Positions 24,090 to 36,287 of a stretch of DNA of 64,000 nt are shown here, piece by piece. The notes under the pieces are model-generated. The model had not been told where the DNA came from. It saw nothing but the letters and a program-made list of their open reading frames with translations, and made no database searches. Origin of the DNA: Paragonimus skrjabini miyazakii (lineage: Eukaryota; Platyhelminthes; Trematoda; Plagiorchiida; Troglotrematidae). The DNA lies in assembly GCA_014338405.1 (NCBI GenBank), contig JTDE01000027.1:479736-543735 (forward strand), written 5' to 3'. Position 1 is the stretch's first letter. Every line of letters begins with the position of its first letter. The position numbers and the translations under genes were made by a program.

Positions 24090-24485
24090 CGGTCGATCGT
24101 TCCTCGGAAAAGAATACTGGACTCAAGTTTCGCTTGTCAGTAGTGCATATCCTTGCCACGGCCGAGACTAGAACTTCGGCCACGCATTCATGAAGCCAAG
24201 GTATTGACAAATTCACCGTTGACCTCAGACTGGGCACGACCGAATTATCATGTGTGAACGCTCAATCACTTTCGCTTGTGAGTATTGACCAGGCTGTTCG
24301 ATCGCTTTGAGAGGAGACACAGTTACTGTCTGTTAACTCCATTTGATGACCCCTCAGCTAGGACTTCTCTCCAAGTTGAAATCACAGAAAGCATTAACCT
24401 GTTGAACAGTATTTCGATTTCTACTAAGTAGTGGAGGATTTTATTTATCGAGAGCATTCCAATCGACTACATTCCCATATAGAAT
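24090..24485 (-). mobile_element. Hammerhead-family SINE with stem II deleted, preceded by a partial monomer tail
   Basis: Minus-strand order: a tail of an upstream monomer (24421-24485, GGGAATG ... TCCTCCACTACTTAGTAG), then the same linker as at 8030-8130 (GTTAACAGACAGTAACTGTG, about 24324-24343). An ACAAGCGAAAGTGATTGAGCG-type segment, a tRNA-like head (about 24160-24240) with B box AAGTTCTAGTC, and a ribozyme remnant at 24114-24146 complete it. In the remnant CTGAC is joined directly to AAGCGAAAC, so stem II and its loop (about 12 nt) are missing; stem I and GAGTC remain. The body beyond the remnant is eroded. Same monomer order as the 7.7-8.2 kb copy. Confidence 0.8.
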
Positions 24486-27277
24486 TGGCTATCAAAACAA
24501 CCATTCTCAAATTACGCACTTTTGGAAAAGACAATCCTTCTTGATATAGTGATAGCCTAAAATGCAAATGCGTTTATCGCAAACCATCTAATCACAAGTC
24601 GTACGGTTTTTCTTCACTTTTAAAAATCTAGGTTGATAAGGAGATGCATTTTGGGTGTGGTAGGAAACCATTAAAGCGGAATGTAGCTTTTTTCAGAACA
24701 CAGTAAATCCGAACTGCGCGTTAGTCACAAACGGAGAAAATATGATAAGTTCATTCCAGTATTTGGGGACACGAACAGCTAGGCTGATGAGAACGCTCAT
24801 CCTTAATGTGCAAAATTGCAGAATTCTGCAGTTTTTATGGAAAGCCATATGGCTACATCTTCATTCTATTTTAATTATAAAAGAGAAGAAAAAATGTTCA
24901 CGTATCTGGAATGAAAAATTTCACTGACGAGTCACTAAACACAGTGTCATACTCAGTTGCACTTGCAACATAATTCTATATTAGTCCCCTGGTAATAACA
25001 AGCATACAGTAAAAATCGGACAAATCTTTGAATTTCACCAGATCCTTTATGAAATAATCACTGATAAAAGCAAGAGTAATAAAGTGATGATGGCCTTGAG
25101 ATCTGAAAGTAGATTTACCAACTGAAACCGTTTACTTATTCAATATAACGTAGTATCTAACTTGGACAATTTATAAGAAATTTTAACTAATCTCAACCGT
25201 CCTTAACTGCACTTCCTGGAATATATTAGGAACAACCAATTTCATAAAGCATTAGTGAACATATTAAGATTGGACTGTTACTCAGTAGTCCGTGATCATT
25301 GGAACTTTAAATATCAGGCATACAATTGTACCTCATTCTTGAGGTGGGTAATAAGAATTAAGTAATCGTAACTAAATAACTAAAATACTATTTCATACAA
25401 AATTGATTAAGAGTAGCTGGGTTCTTCTTTCATCTTAAGTATTTTGTTCTTTGTCTCCTCAACCACAGGGTCATTAGACACCAAACCCATAATAGGTACT
25501 GTGTAATTGCATGAAGAAAATAAGTACGCAGTTCAAGTAGTGAACTAGCCCGACATACAAAAAGCGAGCGTCATAATTATTTAACTCGCAGTAAAGTCAT
25601 TGACTGGTACGATACAACCAATGTCAACATTATCTTGATATACGTAAGGCTGAACATGTGCATCAAAAAATACGTTAAATCCGAGTACAGAAAAGATAAA
25701 GCGAGCTCAATAGATGTGCATTTTCCTCAGTTTTATTAAATTTGAACAAATCGTATTTTCGTTTGCATTCTAGACGATTGTGCACAAATGGTAATCAAAG
25801 TTTACAACTATGTGCAGTATTGCAAAATACACAATGAAGCATTCCCTGAAAACTGCGTTAGCCAGAAGTGATAAAGACTGAATATTTATTGCAAGGAATG
25901 TACAAATGGTGTTTGAAATGCTGCAAACGACATACATGATATTACATTAGTGCGTTCTAGGAGTGTGACCTAATTCCAGCGTGATTACTTCGTTCAGACC
26001 AAGTTGTGCGCCGCTGCTATCCAGCAAACTGATCTGAACTGAGCAGTGCGTGATCCAGCATAACTCAACATAAATGCAGTCAGACGGACACTAGATCGAC
26101 TTACTCCTATCAGGGTACACAATTTCGATATGCTTTTGGTGAAAGGAAGGTAACGACTGTCAACTTCCATCAGAAACATCTACACTTAAAGTCCAAGAGA
26201 AGTCAGTTTGTGAACAAACGCGAAACTAAAAAGCAGTGCGTTACGCCCCAAACCTCGCCCTGCCCAGTTCGCTCAGTACTCAGGTGTTTCAATATGTAAT
26301 CCCAGTTCATAATCAGCTAACCGTAACCCCTGTGATGCGAAAGTTTTATGTCGACCCAAACCAAAATTCGTCCGCATTCTGGATATATCATTTTTCAGGA
26401 CGACACAGGTTTACTGAGTACAAAGCCCCTCAAACTGGGCAACATTTTTTAATAAACTGTCCACGCCGATATCGATAGCACAAATTGCTTTCATCATGAC
26501 ATAAATAAACCAATCAAATAAGACATGTTGACGGGAAACAGAACGACACGGCTCAGTAACGAAACTACAAAACTGACAGGTGCCATGCGACGCTTATTGT
26601 TTTTGCACCATGGCTATAATACGTCGCATCACATTGCGAAAACGGTGCGATAAGCCTAAAAACACAGCATGAAGTGCCTCAGATTTTATGGGGACATGCT
26701 TAGGTTTTCATAAGTCTTTTTGTGGCTTGTAAATCTGTTTCGTTTGTGAATTCAGCTGTCCATTATTTATCGGTTGGTAAGAAAATAACCGTGATGGCAC
26801 AATCCGTTAAGGAAATACAGTATTTTTAATTTGTTCAGTTACATTCACCGGTTCATTCTGGTTCCCATTCCATCATTGCTTTTCAAGCGGTTGCAAAGAT
26901 GGTTGCAGAATTGTATGTGAACAGCCAGGTATTAACGATCGTGGACCGTGGTTGCCAAAGCATTAGCGGTGTGTTGTGCTCGTTCGCTCAACGGACTCGG
27001 TCAGGAGGCGTGCCCGTTGTGTAAGCCATTTGGTCTGGACTCAGACGTTTGTTGTGTGGTCCAGATCATCATTTTGGACTGGTTGGCGCAGATCGAATAC
27101 AGCAACGCTCGTACCTGCTTGTGTGTGAGGTCGGATTGGCTGAACGTTTGGCAATAACAGGTAACTGCTTCAGTCCACTTCGAACGTACCATCTATCTGC
27201 TATACATCAATGATGTGATCAGTTTGGCCAGTTGTTAATCACAAACATTATTCCTCATGTGTCTTGATGCAATACTG
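24486..27277. other. No recognisable gene
   Basis: Nothing identified on either strand; frames are shorter than 82 codons. Confidence 0.5.
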
Positions 27278-27510
27278 CTAGTAATCCAAAATCCGTCGTT
27301 TTGCGGGCTCCATTTCACCCAATATCATGTGGCCCAATCGAGGCCAGTTGCAAAACGTCCGCGTCTCGGCTGGATTCGAACCAGCTACAGAAACAGGAGC
27401 CCCAGACGCGAGATGCAATAGATCGCCTGATGATAACATCAAGGCTAAGTCAGCAGAGCGGTCGCCGTGTTTGAACGCGCAACTACCGCAACTTATTGGA
27501 ACCAAGCAGA
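27278..27510 (-). mobile_element. Candidate tRNA-derived SINE (different family)
   Basis: On the minus strand GCTGGTTCGAATCCAGC (plus 27371-27387) is a textbook T-arm with a consensus B box and a self-complementary stem. About 70-90 bp upstream on that strand GACTTAGCC...CAGG may be the A box. Unlike the hammerhead SINE there is no CTGANGA/GAAA core. It sits inside overlapping 86- and 110-codon frames on both strands that I regard as incidental. A tRNA pseudogene is the alternative. Confidence 0.5.
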
Positions 27511-28599
27511 AGACTGGAACTTTCGTAATTGGGTCCATTCTATATTATCAAATTGACAAAACTTATTCAACATTAAAGAAATTACAAAACTCAGCAGTGA
27601 TGCTGATTGGTTTCACCGAGGACCGCATAAAAATCGTGCTTTGGCAAACATCCCTTTGAATAACTTGGTACAGAGAGTAGGGTGGGTAACTTAATTCAAA
27701 TATAAACATTAGGAGCTACCTCTCCACAACTCAGCCAGTAGGACGCTTGCCGCATTTGGGTCGTCCATTGTCGTCGCTTTCTTGCAGAAGCATCTATTTT
27801 AGGAAACTGAGATTCGTAATTCATCAGATGTGTTACACTACTTACCCTGGGGTGGAAAAGCAAGAGATTTTGTAGAGTCCGCCGTTTTATACTCTACTAT
27901 TACATAGTATTTTCCATACCTGTCGCGCTCATTGTACGTATATCCTACTTATCTATTAGTTGAATCAATACACAATTAGTTCCCGCGCACCTTCTCTTTT
28001 GCTTTTACATTGTCATTGTTATCGGGAACCAACTGTGGCAACATGTTTTTAGTATACCAGAGGAAAAGAATTAGTTGGGATTTCTCTGTCATTCAGGAAG
28101 AAATTACTCCAACATACAGCGGATTTAATTAAGTGGCATTTCTCCTGAACAGTTACTCTGAGTCATCGTCAACCGACAGGTAACACTGTTTATTCATTTC
28201 TTGGTTCCACTACAACATACATGTGAGTTTAAATGGGCAGGTTCCTTCTAGAATTCTGTCTGAGAGTTGTGTCGTAGTGTACCTGAAAGGCACGTAAAAA
28301 AATAATACTATCCATATAAACTGTAGGACAAATTTTTCCGAAACAAGACATTCAATCCGAAGGTGAAACTTATCGGCGCCCATCAGTAATGTATATAATT
28401 GGTACAGCAGAGAAGACCCCTAGCAAAAGCGATACTTGCGTACAGTGCTTTTTATCGAGAGAGATTAACTAGATAATCAATCTGAATAGAAAGCTTGCGG
28501 TCAAGTGTGATTGTATTCATTCCGAAGGAGACCAAGTCCAGGACCATTCCGCAGTATTTCATCTGGAAAAATTTATTTCCTCTGATCCACCAATTAGTA
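27511..28599. other. No recognisable gene
   Basis: Nothing identified. Confidence 0.5.
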
Positions 28600-31500
28600 T
28601 CATTCAACACGTAGAGCGGAACACGGATACCACGCAGGCTGAACGGTCAACACCGCAGCACATTTGCCACAAAATACAAGGTATAAAACGATTAACAAAA
28701 ATCCACCTTGCAAAGTTTTGAATCCAATCGGATGAGAAGCACACAGTCTCCAATTGTTGTGTTACCCTCAAGCGAATGAAAGGCCAGCCATTTGGGAAGA
28801 ATTTCAAGTTCTATAAACACACATCAACGGTTTAATTTACCGCGATATCTAACCAGTAAGATTAACAAAACGACTGACAACAGGGAAAACATTTCTTCCT
28901 GGAAACAACGGACAATTCGTAATTCGGTTAAGTTTAATACAGAGGTGCCTGCAGTCTTCATATACAGGCAACAGATGCGTGACTCACCCTTGCATTGCAA
29001 TAGAGTTGTCTGTAGACTGTGAAAAATTTTCACCGGTCTGTGGAGTAAGGAAGGCACAGAATTACGATCTGCTCAGCTTTGCTACGCAGAACACACTCAC
29101 CTAATCAATCTGTGATCCACGAGACTTCAACACACTAGTCGATTGAGACATCACCAAATTTATTGATTAGGACTTAACCAACCCATTCTGTTATAGTAGA
29201 CACTGGTTCACAAATGATATGCTGGTTTGACCTCACCCAACTCTAGCAATCCAACTAATTTTAACCTCACTCGTATCGAAATGTTATCTGGGAATGAAAT
29301 CTGACAGAATAAACTAGACACTGTCCGATGCTATTCGATGACAATCTCATATCCCATAGAAAGTGCTCTGTGGTATCAATCGTGATTCTGACCAAATTTG
29401 ATGCAAATTTATCGAAACCGAAGTGGTTCATCCTAGGTTAAGGCAAACCATGGTCGGCGTAATATATGTTCTTTGGAAACAAACTCATAGTGTGGCAAAA
29501 AGTAACACAATGGTTGAGTTTTCAATCCTGGTTGCCATATACTTGTGATTACGACGTTAAGATCATACTGCTGACTAACACAGTTAGCCGGACATTGCCT
29601 TACTCCACGGGAGTGTATCGTATGGGGACATTCCACGAGCCATGAAAGATGGTACTGCCGCCAAATGCGGAAAGCGTTATGAATTAACAGTCAATAAAAT
29701 CAATGATGAACTACATATCTGAGGTCAACGTACAATACAGGAGGATAGCACTACCTTCCAAGATAGAGTAACCGTAAGGGCGATCGCGCTGCATACCAGG
29801 TTGCTCTTCACTCCCATTCATAAAAACTAGAATTCGGCATCATACTACAAGAGAATGCAAACAAATGTCAGAATCCTAAAATAAACTACCCAAGAATGCT
29901 TTTCCACTCAGTAAACCGGCATCTCTGAAACCGTTAACCGGATAAGTATAATATCAGACGGTAGTTTGGTTAATGACCTATTCCAGTATGATTATTCGGT
30001 TACAAGATTGACGTGTGGCAGTTCCCAATTTTAAGATGGCACAGTAAATCACAATTGTGTTAACAATTATCCCTCTCGCATAACAGTAGATCGCGAATGC
30101 TTATTGATGTACAAATATATATAGGGGCAATTCGCGGGTTCTTTACTATTAGGTTTGGTGCCACATTAGCCAACTATTCAAGTAGATAATATGTGTTTAC
30201 GTGAACATGACGCTCCAATCCACATAGTGCATTGACTGGGCAATATACACTGTTGCAGTCAACATGACCGACTTCTAGGAAGTTGCGAAGATATAGAATT
30301 AAGCAGCTGAGGTGATTTATATCTACCCAGCAGTAGATCATCTTCTGTAATTCATCAAGTTCTGATCACACCTGCCACCTTTATTCATTACAGTTACCAG
30401 GCGAACAATCTCCTCTTCTCTAACAATTTGAAACAACTTAGGGACTATAAACTAACAACTCAGCTCCAGACAACTCAGTCGTCAAACTTATTTTCCATTA
30501 CTACTGCTCTTGTTCCATGAATGTATACAGAATAAGGATGCCAACGGATTCCCGTTGTACACAACACATCTCCCTTTTACCCTTCTCCAATATACTCTAA
30601 TTCTGAACACATGCTTTCGCTAGGGCATATACTACCCTTCCCAGTGCTATTTTAACCCAAGTGTCCAACACGAAGTATGATGGGAGATATATGAATGTAC
30701 GTGAGCATAACGGACTTGCTTACTATATGAGACGCTACATGCTTAACGCAGATGTATTTGGTTACATGCTCGCATTGTCGTGATCACAATGTCATAAAGC
30801 ACCATTGAATGGGCAGTTGTTCAGGTTTCAAACAAGCACCCACAAATATCCAAGACAGTGATGGGTGGCAAGTTGTTCTAAAACAAGTGTGTGCCGAAGT
30901 AATCCGTATCATTTTGGTCTGACTAATTAATTACTGCTATTGAAACCAGGGAATGAAGCGTTAAGGGTGCGCATATGATTTTAAGATCTCTTTTATCGCA
31001 TGCTCTCCTACGATACTTAATTGGAGCGAAGATACGATAAACTAACTCATATCCCAGATCGTTTCCTGATAACCTACTCAATCACAGAGTTCCGCAGGTT
31101 TTGAGGTTTGGACGCTCGCACAAACAGGGCAACGGTGCTCTTATAGGGGAAGAACCACAGAGAAAAGCACTTCTGCTCGAGTAAACCACAGAACTGTGTG
31201 GGATATAATTTGGAGAGACCTGAAGTGGGCCTGATCTTCTAAAACGAACATCGCCGCGGGATCACAGCCAGTCGGCTAACGCATTATCAGCAAGTCGAGT
31301 CACCATAGTCTGTAAATCAGCCCGTGAGCAATTTACACACGTCACTTGTTAGACCGGATTAGACTGGACTACTGAACCCAATTATTGGCCTAGTCAGACG
31401 TCATTGTGTTCCTTGATTTATCCCAAACCTAAATCGACAAATTAATCACTTCAACCAGGAAACAATCTGCTCCGGGCATAATCCCTTGCCAGTTGACTTT
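28600..31500 (-). repeat. Left arm of a large inverted duplication
   Basis: The reverse complement of this segment aligns with 44715-47940 over its whole length. Anchors seen by eye: 28820-29057 with 47487-47720 (both encode MPSLLHRPVKIFHSLQTTLL in the matching frame); 29281-29370 with 47161-47260; 30090-30330 with 46520-46750; 30550-31000 with 45290-45720; 31080-31490 with 44715-45230. Identity looks like roughly 75-85% with many small indels, so the copies are old. It may be an unclassified transposon or a segmental duplication. No RT, transposase or LTR was recognised. The strand sign is arbitrary, relative to the right arm. Confidence 0.85.
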
Positions 31501-33589
31501 GCGGAGGCTATCATCGACCACTTCGCAGTGATAGCGCTGTACTCGCCCTGCACAAGGAGTTTAGTCGGTCCCACAACAAAAACAGGGTCATCTACAAACT
31601 TCGTCCATGTTGAAAATGTCAATCACACTGTACTGTTTGCTTTTAGCTTGTGAGATAAGGAATCCATAGTTATAAGGTGAACCAAATTTGTCTGAATCAG
31701 CGCAGTTTGTTGATCAACAGTGGCCTTCAGAGGGTCCAGCGTGAACAGACTGAGTGAGTATCTCAAGGGAGTCAAATCCCAGGATCGTTTGATGGGCTGC
31801 GCATAAGATAGTGAAACGGGTGAATGACTGGGTTCACGTGTGATCTGCCCCTGCTCCCGGCGTGATGTCATGGCTCAACTGGCAACATGCGTGCCCCATT
31901 TAGCTGTATTGTTTCTGTGGCTGGCTTGAATTCAGCTTAAGCTTCGATTTTTCACACCTGAGTCTGTCCTGAAAAATCACAATGTCCTCGATACAGAGAT
32001 TCGAGAATGCGACTAAGGCAACGTTATCTTATGTGTTGTATGACGTCGCCTATTGTCAATCCAAGTGGGCTCCCTATTTGGTGGGTGATAGCTCAGATGT
32101 CCTGGGATGGCCAGTAGATTTCAGTTGGCGGCATTTAAATAACGTTCACATTTGTCTTAAGCCCTAACAACCTAGAAAGTCTTTTACGAAGAGAAACACT
32201 GCAGTGATATTTCAACGTTGTCCAAACCAACACTTCACCGTTTATTCACAAACGCCGTTAGTGGTTTCCAGGTTGCCTGGCAGTATGGAGGTGGGTCACA
32301 GTGAACCAAGCGTTTGAGACATTGCATGTAAAGTTTTGTGCCATTACTTAAGGTTGCCGTCAAGTCATTTCCAAGTCTAGAAGTAGCGTAATATATGAAG
32401 CGAAGTACATTTTGTATTAACTCATCTCCGCCTTCATATGTTTAACGTTCAATACATGTTTCAACTGTAATCGATTGGAATCGCATAATTTCAAACGTCT
32501 TCAAAGAAATGCGTCACATATGGTGCAAGCTTGAGTAAAGTGGCAGCAACTGTCTGGGAACATTAACCACAGTTTTGTATATTAGTATCGCTATATCCAC
32601 TAGATTTTGACTTGCAAACCGGCGAGTATGATTTGAACAAAGCTGGTTATAAATAAACAAAACAAGCGAGTTGACAACTAGATGGTAGAATCCTTGAGAA
32701 CATCAAGATGACCAACACGACTTGTTTTGTTTGAACTTCCTGTTAACCGTAAACAATAACCACAATGTAGGGAGAAATCGGGGAGTGTAAACTGATCATT
32801 GCATGCTTCCTCCAAATTGTAGGTCTCGTTTATTATGGATCTGGGAGATAAGCTTACATAAGAACTTCTTCCGTGCTCAGAGGACGGGATTGCTCAATCG
32901 GTTGCCAGTGGTTTTGCTAACGATTAACATTCGGTATTTCATTATGCTGGAATAATTTACTTGGTACTCGATATACAATCTGAAATACATCATTTTTACG
33001 GGCAGAATGACTGCAATCTATCAAATGACAAAACAGTCACGCGTAAAACCATTTTAATCACACCACAGTGCAATCATTCAACAAGATATCCGTACGATCC
33101 ATTAAAATATAACCTCCAAGTACTATCATTATGTGATGTTCCATATAGGTAGGCAAGTTCGTAAACACTCAGGCAGTTGGAGGTTCGCCTTTGAATTGTG
33201 GCTTAGCAACTAGGGTCGAACGGAAGCTGGCCCTCAATTTGGTTACAACGTAAGTTATTTCGATTTAATTTCTGGGTTTTCATATGATACCTTTGATTGT
33301 CGAATCTTTCTTACAAGAACGACGGATGAATGCACAATTTTAATTCGTAGAGAACGACTTGGATTTCGAATAAACCTTCTACGTCATCTTCTGAATAATA
33401 CGCATTAGGTAGCCATTCTGCATGAACATTTTTTGTGAAATGTGTAGCTCGGCTTGCACAGTGCAGTTGAGTGCATCATTAATACTCTTCCGGTCAGACA
33501 TCGCATGATGCAACAGAAACAAACTGCCAAACTGAATATGCCGGCCACTTCAAGTCTGCTTTCCTTACACCTTTTGTTATCAAGTTGAA
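31501..33589. other. No recognisable gene
   Basis: Unassigned frames, including 82 codons at 31623-31871 (minus) and 61 codons at 31982-32167 (plus). No domain or shared repeat seen. Confidence 0.5.
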
Positions 33590-33733
33590 CATCACCTACA
33601 ATTGATCGCAGCTGTCGCATCCCCATAGACTATCCAGTCGGCCCCTTTCGAAAAGAAGCACTAGACTCGAGTTTCGCTCTCATTAGAGCTCGCCAGTAGT
33701 ACACATCCTCGCCACTGCCGGGACTGATCATTT
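33590..33733 (-). mobile_element. Hammerhead SINE, truncated inside the tRNA head
   Basis: Minus-strand copy that starts inside the B box (AGTCCCGG...) and runs through the hammerhead (33658-33702) and body (GGCCGACTGGATAGTCTATGG) to GATGTTCAACTTGATAAC near 33590. It abuts a plus-strand copy of the same family at 33736, making a head-to-head pair whose arms (about 33597-33720 and 33850-33990) are nearly identical reverse complements. Confidence 0.9.
33658..33702 (-). ncRNA. Hammerhead ribozyme with a core mutation
   Basis: Same 45-nt layout as the other two intact copies, with two changes: the core reads CTGGCGA instead of CTGACGA, and stem I has a G to A change on the plus strand giving a wobble pair. 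The altered base is the invariant A6 of CUGANGA, so activity is expected to be lost or much reduced. Confidence 0.88.
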
Positions 33734-33797
33734 CTCACAGGCGAAAGTGATTGTGCGTTCACATATGATAATGTGATCGTTCCTAACGTGAGGTCAA

Positions 33798-33808
33798 TGG
33801 CGCAGTGG
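33798..33808 (+). promoter_or_regulatory. RNA polymerase III A box of SINE
   Basis: TGGCGCAGTGG matches the A box consensus TRGCNNAGYNGG apart from length of the last gap. Confidence 0.85.
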
Positions 33809-33841
33809 TAAACACGGTTGCCTCATGAACAGCATGTCCGT

Positions 33842-33852
33842 GGTTCAAGTCC
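33842..33852 (+). promoter_or_regulatory. RNA polymerase III B box of SINE
   Basis: GGTTCAAGTCC matches the B box consensus GGTTCRANNCC; it lies 34 bp after the A box. Confidence 0.88.
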
Positions 33853-33870
33853 CGGTGGTTGCGATGATAT

Positions 33871-33915
33871 GCACTACTGACGAGCTCTAATGAGAGCGAA
33901 ACTCGAGTCTAGTGC
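33871..33915 (+). ncRNA. Type I hammerhead ribozyme in SINE
   Basis: Stem I GCACTA (33871-33876) pairs with TAGTGC (33910-33915). Core CTGACGA is at 33877-33883. Stem II is GCTCT (33884-33888) with AGAGC (33893-33897), loop AATG. GAAA is at 33898-33901. Stem III is only two pairs closing TCGA. The predicted cleavage is after C33909 in GTC. All conserved core bases are present. Extremely short stem III usually means weak single-copy activity and better activity as a dimer. Confidence 0.94.
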
Positions 33916-34030
33916 TTCTTTTCGAAAGGGACCGACTGGATAGTCTATGGGAATGCGACAGCTGCGATCAATTGTGGGTGATGTTCAACTTGAAAATTAA
34001 CCAAATCCCCGACTACTCATCAGTAACCTT

Positions 34031-35419
34031 TTGTTATACCAAACAGGCTATCTTGCTCTGTCAAGATCCAGAAAATTTAACTCGCTTTTGTTATTTGTTT
34101 ATTCGAGAAATTTACTACTACCGTTGGTTGAGTTACCAGCCGACATAACTCTGTTTATGGTAAAATCCTCATTGACGACACAGAAAGTCTCATCTGTTTA
34201 TTAGTTGTGCGATGTAACTTCTTCACCTGATAAGTTTCCAGTTTGCTGATAGCAAAGTCAGCTAACAGATGACTCAGGAACCAGCACACTGCCAATTCAT
34301 CTGTATGTGGACAGAAATTGTGAAATAAAAACCGAATGCTACTTGTAGAAAATATTAGTGGTTTTCCCTTAGATTTAGCCAATGGCTTTTTAAAAGAAAG
34401 ACGGAATGATTTAGATTAATACAATAAATTACACTCAAACAAATAATAACACGCGAAACAGAAGAACTTATAAACTCCTTTTAAGTATTAGGAACATCAA
34501 CTGTTGGTCACGTGATGCCTACTATGAAGCAGATTCTTGGCGGTTACATTCTTCAGGAATTAAGACACCGTAATTGTTTGGGCGGTAGAATAACAGCAAG
34601 ATTGCAATTATGTATCAAATTCCATTCGAATATCAACAACCTACCAATGGTCATTACTAAAAACATCATTGACAGTGACAATTATAATCAAACGTTTGCC
34701 GACTATGTATTATTGGAGAAGGTGAAACTTTTATGAGTTGTCGATATAGATGAACACAGATAAAACACTTTTGGACACCTAGTATACATTGCCAAGTAAT
34801 TTCATGCTTATGAAAACTATACCATCAATTTTGAGAAAACCACGACTGGGCTATACCCCAATCACGGTTTCACGATAAATGTTGGCCATATTTGAAAACA
34901 CATCAGTTCCTCAACATTGTAGACAATATTTCTACAAACGAGGGGCGTTTGAGAACACGTGCTATAGTTACAAATTATTCAGAGACTTATTTTGAACAAA
35001 ATGTTTCAGGATTTCGGACTCAAGGAGTAGGAAACCAGAAAAGCCTGGATGCTGACTATAGAAGGCGACTTCTGACCTGAATACCAGCGAAACAACATTA
35101 GTTACAGTGAATATTTATCAGCTAGAATTGGTCACATCTATTATTTTAGCGATTAACTTACATTAACCATGACAAGAATACAGGCCAGCCATTGCATATA
35201 GCTTTGACAGTTGAGTTGTAGATGTTTTCGGATATGACAACTTTTGTGAAGCCAGATTGTACAAACCCCTGCAGTCTACAGAATACCGCTACTTCCCTAT
35301 GAAAGGCGATCTTTGAATAGTACTAACGATGTGATGGATGCGTAACATGACCTTGTCTAGCGCCCCATATCAGAAAAAACCAGTAGAGGGGCATTGCGAA
35401 CCTGTACTGTTTGGTTCAA
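34031..35419. other. No recognisable gene
   Basis: Nothing identified; frames up to 75 codons with no recognised domain. Confidence 0.5.
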
Positions 35420-35522
35420 TTGGACTCAACTGGACTCACAAGCGAAAGTGGTTGAGCGTACACATATGATAATTCGGTCGTGCCTAACGTGAGGTCAATG
35501 GCGCAGTGGTAAACACGGTTGC
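35420..35522 (+). mobile_element. Hammerhead-SINE head, cut by assembly gap
   Basis: CTCACAAGCGAAAGTGGTTGAGCG, the GGTCGTGCCTAACGTGAGG segment and A box TGGCGCAGTGG (35499-35509) match the 5' part of the SINE at 33736-34030. The copy is interrupted by the N gap just after GTAAACACGGTTGC, so the B box and ribozyme, if present, lie in the gap. Confidence 0.88.
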
Positions 35523-36287
35523 NNNNNNNNNNNNNNNNNNNNNNNNNNNNNNNNNNNNNNNNNNNNNNNNNNNNNNNNNNNNNNNNNNNNNNNNNNNNNN
35601 NNNNNNNNNNNNNNNNNNNNNNNNNNNNNNNNNNNNNNNNNNNNNNNNNNNNNNNNNNNNNNNNNNNNNNNNNNNNNNNNNNNNNNNNNNNNNNNNNNNN
35701 NNNNNNNNNNNNNNNNNNNNNNNNNNNNNNNNNNNNNNNNNNNNNNNNNNNNNNNNNNNNNNNNNNNNNNNNNNNNNNNNNNNNNNNNNNNNNNNNNNNN
35801 NNNNNNNNNNNNNNNNNNNNNNNNNNNNNNNNNNNNNNNNNNNNNNNNNNNNNNNNNNNNNNNNNNNNNNNNNNNNNNNNNNNNNNNNNNNNNNNNNNNN
35901 NNNNNNNNNNNNNNNNNNNNNNNNNNNNNNNNNNNNNNNNNNNNNNNNNNNNNNNNNNNNNNNNNNNNNNNNNNNNNNNNNNNNNNNNNNNNNNNNNNNN
36001 NNNNNNNNNNNNNNNNNNNNNNNNNNNNNNNNNNNNNNNNNNNNNNNNNNNNNNNNNNNNNNNNNNNNNNNNNNNNNNNNNNNNNNNNNNNNNNNNNNNN
36101 NNNNNNNNNNNNNNNNNNNNNNNNNNNNNNNNNNNNNNNNNNNNNNNNNNNNNNNNNNNNNNNNNNNNNNNNNNNNNNNNNNNNNNNNNNNNNNNNNNNN
36201 NNNNNNNNNNNNNNNNNNNNNNNNNNNNNNNNNNNNNNNNNNNNNNNNNNNNNNNNNNNNNNNNNNNNNNNNNNNNNNNNNNNNNNN
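35523..36287. other. Assembly gap (765 N)
   Basis: 765 N. Long apparent frames across it are artefacts of translating N. Left flank is a SINE head, right flank is a PLE 3' end on the other strand. Confidence 1.

Larger units (their letters stand above)
33736..34030 (+). mobile_element. tRNA-derived SINE with intact hammerhead ribozyme
   Basis: The best copy in the window. A 5' segment (CACAGGCGAAAGTGATTGTGCG) leads to a tRNA-like head with A box TGGCGCAGTGG (33798-33808) and B box GGTTCAAGTCC (33842-33852), the standard internal promoter of RNA polymerase III. The hammerhead follows at 33871-33915. The body continues TTTCGAAAGGGACCGACTGG and GATCAATTGTGGGTGATGTT, and the tail ends CGACTACTCATCAGTAA at about 34026. 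The head keeps a tRNA-like A-to-B spacing (34 bp between boxes). Two neighbouring related insertions (33590-33733 minus, 35420-35522 plus) show local clustering. The combination tRNA head plus hammerhead is that of SmAlpha-type SINEs in flukes; the particular family here may be undescribed. Confidence 0.92.

Noticed and set aside
28820..29057. Shared MPSLLHRPVKIF frame as a conserved gene
   Set aside because: Its conservation is explained by the inverted duplication at the DNA level; flanking non-coding DNA is equally similar.
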